DNA of 64,000 nucleotides from Gadus chalcogrammus. Lineage: Eukaryota > Chordata > Actinopteri > Gadiformes > Gadidae. The translations under genes and the position numbers were made by a program. The notes beneath the pieces are model-generated. The model was not told the DNA's origin, made no database searches, and saw only the letters and a program-made list of their open reading frames with translations. Below are positions 29,601-38,360 of this stretch, piece after piece (position 1 is the stretch's first letter; every line of letters begins with the position of its first letter). The stretch is from assembly GCF_026213295.1 (NCBI RefSeq), contig NC_079424.1:16124964-16188963 (forward strand), read 5' to 3'.

Positions 29601-31495
29601 TGTGTATGTGATACCCCCCCCCACAAACACACCCATAGACCTTAGAAGGAGCAGTGGACTTCCAGGAGGCTGTCCAAGACCCCCATTATCACAGGGGTCT
29701 ACTACATCATTGCGGGGGTGCGGCCGGGGGAAGGAAAGGTGATAACCAGGGACAGGAATGGCCCTGCTGATATCTGGCCGTTGGATCCTTTGAACGGAGG
29801 GTTAGTAAACCAATGGCAATGATGCAATGATCCACAGAGACAGCTGTGGGCAGTGTTTGGGCATGGATTTAGATAATATGTTTGTATGTGTTTTCATTTG
29901 TAGATGGTACCGTGTAGAGACAAACTTTGACCATTGGCAGCCTTCCAAAGGCGCGGGTCATCGTCGAAGGTTTGTGGCGGTCTTGATAGCTAGAAATATT
30001 AGTATGATAAGTCATAATCATCTTCATTTCATAACCAGAGTTTTCTGGATATTAAAGAGGAAAACATGAATTGGTTTGTGATGGCATAGTCGTACATATT
30101 ATTTTTGTACTAGAGACGAAGCCGTCAAGGCGATGGATGCTACCGGACAGAAAAACATCAACTTGGCTACTCTTTATCAGGTATGGGCTATACAAGCACA
30201 CCGAAATCAAGCTGAAATTCTACCTTTTTAAAATATCCAAACATAAGTTTTAGTATTAACACTTGCCTTTCCCTTGTGTACAGGTTTTGTCTGTGTATCC
30301 AGTGTGCAATGGGTAAGTGGGTTTTAACACACAGTATTTAGCTATATTTCTTTGCCTTATCTATTGTTTTCGCTTGTTGGGTGTAAATATCTGGACATGG
30401 TCTGGTATTCAGGCACAGAGAGGCTTTCAGTGCCTTAGCGAAACATAGAACCAGGCCTTTGTTTGACATGGCTTAGGCAGTCAAGGAAGCACAATGGTCA
30501 TTTGATAGTTTCGAACCAAAAACCTTATGTCTATTGGTAGCCTACATGTTTTCATTATATTCTGACATCATCCCGTTTATGTTGAATTATTTAATACCCA
30601 TAAATGAACATTGATCATTGTCTAATTGATTGAATAGAATTTTTGATTTTAATTAATTTTAATATTCTCAGAATTACTGTTTATACCACCACCATGAGTG
30701 CAGCAATTCCCGGGGAATACAACACTCTTGTCAGGCCACAGGTAATGAAAAATATTTAAATTATTTTTTATTTTATGGTTGAGGAATCATGCTGCAATTA
30801 CTTTGTAGGTTGAGTTTTTTCCCATGGTGACATCTTTCCTTCTTTATTTTTTTTCTAACAAGGGTTGTCACGGCAAATGGTGAATCAAAAATTTAGGATC
30901 AACAGAAGCGGGTTTGAGGAGTCATTTTTTGTAACCTCAGCATAGAACACGGCAAAATGTTTCTAAAATTTAAATTACTAACTAGGTATGTCTCACACCC
31001 AAGAGATGATTATTAAACATAATGGATATGTATTACCCCATTCTTTATAAAGGGTCTTTAATTTGTATTAATGTTACTGTAACAACACAGAAGTTTTGCA
31101 CTTTGGAAGAGGTAAATCCCTCTTGTTTTGAGGAAACATGATGAAGGACATTAGCTGGATGGATGCCACCTTACGCTACACCTAACATAATTAGTTGCAG
31201 GCCTATCACTGAAATAAATGTAAGAACCTTTATCTCAAACAATCACTATGCAAAGTTAAATTGGCTGAGCAGAATTTTGCCCATGACCACCCCAGCCCCC
31301 ATCTGGTTGGTTTTGCTCTGTGTTAACCTAAGCAAGCGGTTGAGATATCTGATGTACCCTTTGGGGATTGTAAAGTGCTCCCTATTGTCAAATGTTGGTA
31401 TGCTGTTGGTATTCTGTATCTGACATCTTTATGTAATGCTTTACATCCTACAGCGGGGAGCAACAGAAAAGAGTGGAACCATACAGCCAAACTAA
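26490..31495 (+). CDS. naaa: N-acylethanolamine-hydrolysing acid amidase-like, with an apparent frameshift in exon 6
   Basis: Lysosomal N-terminal-nucleophile amidase that hydrolyses palmitoylethanolamide and related lipids; acid ceramidase relative. Exons 26490-26659, 26884-27048, 28247-28370, 28506-28596, 28715-28800, 29639-29800, 29904-29969, 30114-30180, 30284-30312, 30672-30741, 31454-31495. Signal peptide at the start ([16 protein letters not shown]). Self-cleavage nucleophile Cys in FCTSIVAQD (codon 28251-28253), then HGRNLDYP with the catalytic Arg and Asp, and [11 protein letters not shown]. Exon 6 from 29639 changes frame: its first part reads [12 protein letters not shown], the rest [15 protein letters not shown] in another frame. 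About 11 bases are missing against the human spacing; with them the protein would be 360 residues (human 359). Starting exon 6 at 29646 restores an open frame of 354 residues but loses that helix. It is multi-exonic, so not a retrocopy. Lesion, assembly error or altered splice site are all possible. Confidence 0.88.
26884..27048 (+). CDS. naaa: naaa exon 2
   Basis: [20 protein letters not shown], then YAGEIRGMA and [12 protein letters not shown]. The GEIRGM motif is family-specific. Donor gtaagt at 27049. Confidence 0.92.
27049..28246. other. naaa intron 2, probable transposon-derived sequence
   Basis: 1.2 kb. The block at about 27180-27840 is complex, less AT-rich than its surroundings and includes ORFs without recognisable products; it may be a transposon piece. 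A TA-rich tract fills 28050-28120. Confidence 0.5.
28247..28370 (+). CDS. naaa: naaa exon 3: nucleophile cysteine
   Basis: Starts in the Ala codon before [20 protein letters not shown]; Cys at 28251-28253 would be the new N-terminus after self-cleavage. Arg and Asp of HGRNLDY are active-site residues in the family. Confidence 0.95.
28506..28596 (+). CDS. naaa: naaa exon 4
   Basis: [20 protein letters not shown] then [10 protein letters not shown]. Acceptor ccttaaag, donor gtaaga. Confidence 0.94.
28715..28800 (+). CDS. naaa: naaa exon 5
   Basis: [20 protein letters not shown] then SPVSWLIRE. Acceptor gtccttag, donor gtgagt. Confidence 0.94.
28801..29638. other. naaa intron 5
   Basis: AT-rich, with no other exon seen. 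A C run at 29613-29622 precedes the acceptor and may act as its pyrimidine tract. Confidence 0.6.
29639..29800 (+). pseudogene. naaa: naaa exon 6, frame disrupted
   Basis: From the acceptor at 29637-29638 the first 12 codons read [12 protein letters not shown], as in NAAA, then the frame shifts by one base plus a multiple of three before [20 protein letters not shown] and [16 protein letters not shown] direct word (gctgtcca) sits at the break, which fits a slippage deletion. The alternative acceptor at 29644-29645 (cttag) would keep the second frame open. Confidence 0.8.
29904..29969 (+). CDS. naaa: naaa exon 7
   Basis: [20 protein letters not shown] then R. The ETN.DHW motif is family-specific. 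The donor gtttgt is weak, but the phase fits the next exon. Confidence 0.9.
30114..30180 (+). CDS. naaa: naaa exon 8
   Basis: Starts inside an Arg codon; [20 protein letters not shown] then YQ. Acceptor tgtactag, donor gtatgg. Confidence 0.92.
30284..30312 (+). CDS. naaa: naaa exon 9 (29 bases)
   Basis: VLSVYPVCN plus two bases of a Gly codon, matching the LSVVPV region of human NAAA. Very short exon flanked by gtacag and gtaagt. Confidence 0.9.
30672..30741 (+). CDS. naaa: naaa exon 10
   Basis: [20 protein letters not shown] then RPQ. The YTT.MSA motif is family-specific. Confidence 0.92.
31454..31495 (+). CDS. naaa: naaa last exon
   Basis: [13 protein letters not shown] and stop taa. Divergent from human, as this tail usually is. 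The choice rests on the acceptor ctacag, phase 0 and the AATAAA 20 bases past the stop. Confidence 0.7.
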   Translation, partial: RGATEKSGTIQPN

Positions 31496-31515
31496 ATTGT
31501 ATTAGCATTTCATGC

Positions 31516-31521
31516 AATAAA
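31516..31521 (+). terminator. naaa: naaa polyadenylation signal AATAAA
   Basis: AATAAA 21 bases after the stop codon, implying a very short 3' UTR. Confidence 0.6.
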
Positions 31522-32342
31522 TGGTTAACTCTATGTCATGAGTGATTCCTGAAAGAAATTGTCACAGTGGTAGATAGATAGTATATAAACAAAGACAAAA
31601 TATATTTTTCACATTCCAATACATCCCCCACTGAAATTGTGTATTTAATATATATATATTAGATGAGATTAGATTGTGAAGTTTGAAAAATAGTTTTTAC
31701 TTGTAGGCCAAGGTATATCAGTTTGAATTTTAATCAGGATTGATAGACTCATGAGAGTAAAGCATAGGTGTAAAGTCTCAAAACAGAAGTAACCGTATCG
31801 ACAACCAAACCACAAAACAATGTTAGTAACAAAAAGAAATACGAAAGCAGAACAGTGCCCTTAATAAAACATAGAAACGTTGTGTCTCAGATAACAGGTC
31901 TTCCACAATTTTGTTGATTTGGAATCTAAAAAGTGCATATTATAGACTTTTATGGTGCTGCTGGTGATTGACCTTCTATAGCACACTAGACAATTAGCTC
32001 ACTACTACTTTACCCTGGTTTATTTCTGATAAGGTAGATAGATTCTGTATAGATTTTTGTCTATTCCATATTTATACCAATTAATTTAATTTGGTTTGAT
32101 GACTTTAGTTTGTAGACTATAGGTTCTGGTAGACTCATATCAATCGGACAAATTCATGGGTATAGAGCAAAGCTGTAAAGGCTCATTACAAAGTATCTCT
32201 GCCGCCACAAAAATTGCAGAATAATGGAAGAAAAGCAGAACAGAGCCCCAAATAAAACGTAGAAACGCAATTATTAACGCAGAAATAATGAGGAAATTTG
32301 CGTCAATTACGTAGCCGGTCAGACGCTCGGAGTTTCTGAAAG
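31522..32342. other. naaa-arl8b intergenic region
   Basis: AT-rich; no gene or repeat array recognised. Confidence 0.6.
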
Positions 32343-32352
32343 GTCACATGAC
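32343..32352. promoter_or_regulatory. arl8b: CLEAR-like E-box GTCACATGAC
   Basis: Differs in one base from GTCACGTGAC, the lysosomal-gene CLEAR element bound by TFEB-family factors, and lies 99 bases before the arl8b start codon. An ETS-type site ACTTCCTG follows at 32369-32376. Function is inferred. Confidence 0.5.
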
Positions 32353-32450
32353 ACGACAACACGCAGCTACTTCCTGTGCAGGAGACTAGCAGACAGTAAA
32401 CGAGAGAGAAAACAGCAGTGAAGATCTGTGAAACTACTGAGTCGTTCAAG

Positions 32451-32573
32451 ATGTTGGCTCTCATGAACAGGCTTTTGGACTGGTTCCGCTCTCTGTTCTG
32501 GAAAGAGGAGATGGAGCTGACATTAGTGGGACTTCAGTACTCGGGGAAGACGACGTTCGTCAACGTTATAGCG
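32451..32573 (+). CDS. arl8b: arl8b exon 1
   Basis: [20 protein letters not shown] then [20 protein letters not shown]; includes the P-loop. Donor gtgagt. Confidence 0.97.
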
Positions 32574-35500
32574 GTGAGTACGAAACAAGCACAGTCAGTG
32601 TGGGCCCCAGGCTACTACCTTAAAATGATTCATGCAATATTGTGTCACTATATTTGTACCCAAAATGACTTTATTTATTGACCAGTACAGTGTATGGTTC
32701 ACCATTGTTAAGTATTACCCGTCAATACAGCACCACGAACATGTTTTAACAGTATGTTTTCATGGGTACATTTTTCTTGGGAGGTTCCCAAACCTAATGG
32801 CTTTCTTTTTTGTTGTTATTTGCAATTTCCTAGTGTTTTGTACGTTGATAATATTACATGTGTATCGGTAAAATAAACGCACAACTAAAAAGTACAGGTG
32901 TATGCGTTGAACCCGTAGTTAGGAGGGCGCTCTCCGACATCACATGTCAACAAAGACAGTGTTGCATTTTGTAAACACACCGACTTGTCAACTTCGTACG
33001 CTGGGGAAAATCCTCGTCGAATATACATGCAGCAACCATTCCGCAGGCATTGTCTTACGTTAGGGTTATTAGAGTACCCGGTGTTCAATAGGCACTTAAG
33101 TATAATTGAAATGCGTTGTAGAAACCTAGAAGTTTGTACGTTAAAATACTAAGTCTCCCCACATGTATGGATTCGTCACGAGATTACAGATCTGCTCCAT
33201 TGAGCTGATCAGGTCAGGTGATTAGTTCTGCGGTTTGCACAAATGAGCCCTCATGACATTCTCGTGTAAATATGCAACTTTAAAAAAAACGGCGACTTAA
33301 CTAAAACTGAAACAGTTATATATTGCTGATGAACTTGTAAGCAAGTGGTGGCTCTTTTGAAAGTTGCTAAATTTGGGCCTCCGCTTATTTTTTCAAAAAG
33401 TAGGTGGATGTAAGGTGGCTGTACACCCAAGGTAAACAAATGTTTGGTTAATTTGGTATCTATATAGAAACCGTTTCCTACTAGCACATGCCTGCACTCC
33501 AACATTGTTCCTATAGCCTGCAATTATATGTGTGGCCTGCATAAAGGATAATTAGGTGTTAAGTGTTTACTTCGTGGAGGAAAACGCCTACTGTTTGTTG
33601 TTAACCTTTCTGCACCTGTCTCTTCGTACAGTCGGGCCAGTTCAGTGAAGACATGATTCCCACTGTGGGCTTCAACATGCGGAAAGTAACAAAAGGCAAC
33701 GTGACAATAAAGGTACGCTAGGGTCTTCTTTGTTTTAATTGTGTGCTGTAATGCTATCAGAATGGCAAATAGCATTGTGATGCTAAAGTGGCTTACTGTG
33801 ATATTGTATTCTGTCCACAGATATGGGACATTGGTGGGCAACCTCGCTTCAGAAGCATGTGGGAGCGCTACTGTCGGGGGGTCAATGCCATTGTGTAAGT
33901 ATCTGCCTCCAACATAAAGTGCCCTAAGAACTGAATCCGATATACCTTGGTTTCCTCTAGTAAATGAATAGAAAGAATTTAATTTCAATAGAGTTCTGTG
34001 AACAACAGCAGCTCAACTAGCACAGCTGTTTTGGTTCCATGACATGTGAAACATTGGCTCTCATAACGCTTATACTTGCGTACAGTACTTCCTGTTTCTA
34101 ACATTAGAAGGGGTGGTTACAGTTGAAAGCCTTTGACACAATTCCCAATTTCCTCAGTCATGCATATCTCTTTTCTGTAAAACTATGTACAAATTGTTTA
34201 TAAAGCTTTGAGATGCATGCTTAATAGTTATCATAACTGTTTGTGAACAGTACGAGTAGAAGAGGCCTTAATGGACAGCTGAGAGTTCTCCATCTTTCCC
34301 CCTTCTCTCTGAAGTTACATGGTGGATGCTGCAGACCGAGAAAAGGTGGAAGCTTCCAGGAACGAACTGCACAACCTTTTAGACAAACCCCAGCTACAAG
34401 GAATACCCGTAAGTTATATTGTTCTGCTCTGCGAGCATTGAAACCTCCACTCTTATGTTGTTGGCCAATATTGGTTTTATCACATAGATATATATATTTT
34501 TAAGTGACCCTCGACACTCGCACTTACTGGTCTCGCAATAAGTTCTAACAGCACCCAGTGGGGTTGTAAGGTGCTCTTGCCAAGACCTTGCTGCCATCAC
34601 ACTTATTAACTCGAGGCAGGATATTTTATAGGAGTATGGCATCTCAGCTAATGGGGGATAAGGTACATGCTGACTCAATGGCCTTCCAGATACTCTTAAT
34701 GTCCCCCGGTCCAAGCAGTGTAATGACAGTTCTTTTATCGATCCTCTGCATTTGACTCATTTGAACCTTGTGTGGTTCTCAAGTTGTATTAGTCATATGC
34801 ACAATGACAACAATGTAAGTCATTAAAAGGCACAAAATGCCTGTATTCCAGGCATCCTCCACTGTGCAATGCACAATATCAATAAGTCTAAATAAAATAC
34901 TGTTATATATGAATAGATGTTGATTTGGGATGGATTTGGTGGGGGTGTAATGGGTGCAGGACAGCGTAGTGTCTATGGTTTTGGACTCCCGGACCAAAAT
35001 GTTCCGGGTTCATCCCCAATGTCCAGATTGTTATCACAGTTTATTGTGCCTACTTTCCTCACTGCATGTACATTTGCCTATGAGTGGCAGGATGTTCTAG
35101 TGACTAGAGTGTTTGACGCACACTGTAACATCCCTGGGCCAGGTGTCCTCCCTCCTAACTACTCCTTAATTACATGGCTGTCATGGATGTCATGTTGTTT
35201 GCTAAATGACTTGGTAGTTATTAGTGATACAAGTGTCTGCTAAATGTAATTATGGTTCCTAATCAAATCCCTTCAATGTTTGGTCGAACATTAATATGTT
35301 GGTTTATTCGGAAATGTGACTTATAACAAGAGTACGATATGCTCTGATTGATTTAACACATTTGGTCTTTAATTTCCCTCTTTGTTTCTCCTTCTCAATG
35401 TCTCTCTCTTTCTCTCTCGCTCTTTCTCTCTCGCTCTTTCTCTCTCTCTTACCATCAGGTTTTAGTACTTGGCAACAAAAGAGATCTCCCCAACGCACTG

Positions 35501-36498
35501 GATGAGAAGCAACTTATTGAAAAAATGTAAGCCTCTCAGAACTTCTGATTGTATCTTTAAGGGAGGGGCTGCCTGAAGCACTCCATTCGGACTTCAGCAA
35601 TGGTTGACTGAAAGCCCGTATAGAGTTGCTATGCTGGTTTCTGGCTTGATAGATATCGCGTCTAGAAAGAGTTACGTGTGGAAGTGTTCTGATAGAGTAA
35701 GTAGTCTGACTTGTGTAACAAGAAACGAAATGACGGTGATTTCCAAACATTTGGCAATGTCCAATCAAAGTCCCACAGAGTTACACAACAAACCGACTCT
35801 AATCTCCTCTTTTGGTGGAAGTGTGTGGTCAATATACACATTTTCTAGAGTTAAAAAAATACATGAGTGTGGAGGTTACTAATGCCCATCCCTAGTTTTG
35901 ACCTCCTGAGCCATGTTTTCCAGCCCCTTTCTCCTTGTGTGATTATGTCTTGCTGTCAATATACCTTATTGGTCACATTATACTCCATCTGCAGGAACCT
36001 TTCTGCTATTCAGGACAGGGAGATCTGCTGCTACTCCGTCTCCTGCAAAGAGAAAGACAACATAGGTAAGCACCAAGCATCCTACATGGGCAGGATAGCA
36101 TGGTGGTTAGCGTTAGCCTTTCAATAGCCACAGTCCACCTGTAGGCCGCCTTGAGTAAGAGACATTACCACTACCAGCTCCATAATGACCTGCTTCTGAA
36201 TTCACTCAAGTGAAGTAGGCGTGTTAACAATATGAATTGGATTGAACTTTACTTCAGAACGACAACATACAGCTATAGCCTACAGAGACAGTGAAATTGT
36301 AAAAAAAGAATTGCGACGGTTTGTCCAATTTGTCTGGCGTGGGAGGGCAGAAGCCAAAAGGAGATGAGGATCATGAACAGAATTCCATCATTAAACAGCA
36401 CGTCTTGAATGGACGTCCAACAGCCTCTGCTCTTCTCCCTGACCTCAGACATCACCCTGCAGTGGCTCATCCAGCACTCCAAGTCGCGGAGAAGCTGA
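32451..36498 (+). CDS. arl8b: ADP-ribosylation factor-like GTPase 8B, complete
   Basis: Small GTPase of the lysosome membrane; with BORC it recruits SKIP/kinesin and HOPS to move and fuse lysosomes. Exons 32451-32573, 33632-33712, 33821-33894, 34315-34408, 35459-35526, 35995-36065, 36449-36498; 186 residues, as in human. N-terminal amphipathic helix [17 protein letters not shown] replaces myristoylation. G motifs: GLQYSGKTT (P-loop), DIGGQP (switch 2), NKRD and SCK. Ends SKSRRS. Only a few residues differ from human ARL8B (for example MN for IS near the start). Teleosts may have two copies; which one is not decidable here. Confidence 0.97.
33632..33712 (+). CDS. arl8b: arl8b exon 2
   Basis: [20 protein letters not shown] then KGNVTIK; the Thr of IPTVGFN is the switch 1 magnesium ligand. 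Confidence 0.97.
33821..33894 (+). CDS. arl8b: arl8b exon 3
   Basis: [20 protein letters not shown] then VNAIV; switch 2 Gln in DIGGQP. Donor gtaagt. Confidence 0.97.
34315..34408 (+). CDS. arl8b: arl8b exon 4
   Basis: [20 protein letters not shown] then [11 protein letters not shown]. Acceptor ctctgaag. Confidence 0.96.
34955..35250 (+). mobile_element. tRNA-derived SINE copy in arl8b intron 4
   Basis: The head has an A-box-like tagtgtctatgg and a B-box-like gggttcatcccc; a second partial head (ggcaggatgttctagtgact) follows. The tail ends tgtctgctaaatgtaatt, the tail type seen in other copies in this window. Diverged and not a functional tRNA. Confidence 0.7.
35459..35526 (+). CDS. arl8b: arl8b exon 5
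   Basis: [20 protein letters not shown] then EK; holds the base-recognition NKRD. The acceptor follows a 90-base TCTCTC tract. Confidence 0.97.
35995..36065 (+). CDS. arl8b: arl8b exon 6
   Basis: Completes a Met codon, then [20 protein letters not shown] and DNI; SCK is the G5 motif. Confidence 0.97.
36085..36210 (+). mobile_element. SINE-related fragment in arl8b intron 6
   Basis: A head-like stretch, gggcaggatagcatggtggt tagcg, followed by gtaggccgccttgagtaaga. It resembles the heads near 35090 but lacks an obvious tail. Confidence 0.5.
36449..36498 (+). CDS. arl8b: arl8b last exon
   Basis: Completes Asp, then [15 protein letters not shown] and tga. Acceptor gacctcag. Confidence 0.97.
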
Positions 36499-38360
36499 AG
36501 CTGAGGAGTTGATGGTTGAAAAGCCCCTCTTCCCTCCACAACCAACCGACAAACCAATCCCCCTCCCCCCTTTCCCTCCAGCCCAACTCAACGGTCGTCG
36601 CTCCCTCATACAGTCATCCTCTCCAATGCCTCTGTGAAGTAATCCAGCTCTCCACTCACTACCAAACCACGCACCACGCACCACCACCACCAACACCTGC
36701 CCCTCACCATAAATGTGTAATATCGCGTTCCGTCACGCAAACAGTCCGTGGGGTTCCTTTCTTTCCTGCTCGTTAATAGGGCTAAACGGTGGATCTGTCG
36801 TTTGTAACCCATCCCGTCCTCAGAGTCCCTCCGTGTCCTTGTCATTGTTGGGTTTATTTTGCAGCGGGTTCACGTGGGTTACAATGTCTTCAACCCAGAA
36901 ACCTTTGCAAGCAGACAGTATGACTCTGGTTGCATTTTATGGCAGACGTCGTTGTTATGTCATGATAGTGTGGGTTGGCTTGACAGTCTGACTGTACTTT
37001 TATTTGCCAAATAATGATTGTCGGCTTGCATTCGTATTCAATTCTCTAGTACCTTGGGGCAAATTCCTTTTGTTTTGTTGCTGGCATATGACCGAATGTT
37101 TTCTATGTGTCTTAAAATCAAGTGTTTACAGAAAAGATCAGATGGCAATTTTGTGAATGGATGAAAGGTTGTCATAGCTAGAAACCCTAAGACAGGCCAG
37201 CATAGTTTTAAGTGCCTTTTGCTCAGTAAGTATTCTCCAAAAGATGGATACCTGAATATGTTTGCCTGAGGATTACGTCCACCTCTCACCTGTTCTCCTG
37301 ATTCACTTCAATAGTACGAACGATATTCAATCCTGATGTATACACAATGCTGATCAACGAACCCAGTTCACATGATGATATCCTACAAATGCAACTGAAG
37401 ATACTACAATGACAAAGTAAATGGGCTCCTGTAGAGGACCATCTCAAGGAAGGAGATTGATATTACATTTGTAAATGGGTCGAGGGTAGTTTTGAATGTT
37501 ATTTCACTGTCGCCGTTTCTATTGTCGCTTGATAATATATTTAGTCACGCTTGCCACGCGCTGATTGCAATATGTTTACTAACGTTATCACTATATGATA
37601 CGATTTTCAAATACACAATACCGGCTTGAGAGTGTAGTCCAGTGTGGGTCAGCGTGGCTCATGTTGTGGTCGCTGCGTTACTCCAGTACAAGATCTGGAC
37701 GCTTACAAATCCATTGATGTCCCCTCATCTTTTTTCAATCATGAACTCTTCTACAAAGCCTTAGCAATCCAAGGGAGGTTGAGGCTGTGCGCTCCGACCA
37801 TACGAAACAAGTTCAATCCTTTCTACGGGATAAAGACTGCGACTATCATTGATTTATGTACAGTTCAGCCTCTTCTTATGACGTTTGCGTCGTGTGTGTA
37901 TATATCTTATCTGCAGCAGTTGATTCGGTCGGTTTGATTGTCCTTTTTGTGTTTTCTAATGTGCTTCTTCATCTTTGCCCAATTGTCTTCCTTGGTCTTT
38001 CAAACTAAAATCACTTCATCTTCTCTTGTAATGTCTCTTGTTTTTTCTGTTTTCTTTCCTGTCTATGACCCTTGCAATCTTGACTGTTCAGCAGTTTCGC
38101 TGCTGTAAGTGGCTTTGAAACCAGGAGCCTATATAGGTTAATAGGGTAAAGCTTTGTTACCTTTTGTAATATAATATATCTATTATATAATATATATACC
38201 CACACAACCATAGCTTATTTGCAATTTGTATGTGCATGTGCTTTGTTATCCACATTCAATTAGCAGAATTTGTAAATAAGAGATTAGCCTTTTTATTCAG
38301 ATTGATTTTCGTAGATGTCTTGCATAATTTCCTTGTGATTGCTAATAAATTTATTTTATT
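36499..38360 (+). other. arl8b: arl8b 3' untranslated region (extent inferred)
   Basis: No further exon. The first good AATAAA past the stop is at 38344-38349, giving a 3' UTR of about 1.85 kb, in keeping with the long UTR of mammalian ARL8B. Confidence 0.5.

Noticed and set aside
26490..31495. Acid ceramidase (asah1) instead of naaa
   Set aside because: [19 protein letters not shown] and the PVSWLIR region match NAAA, not acid ceramidase.
34955..35090. A tRNA gene
   Set aside because: A- and B-box-like words are present but no cloverleaf with proper stems and anticodon can be drawn; it fits a SINE head.
37644..37937. 97-residue ORF in the arl8b 3' UTR
   Set aside because: No family resemblance, and it lies between the stop codon and the only clear polyadenylation signal.
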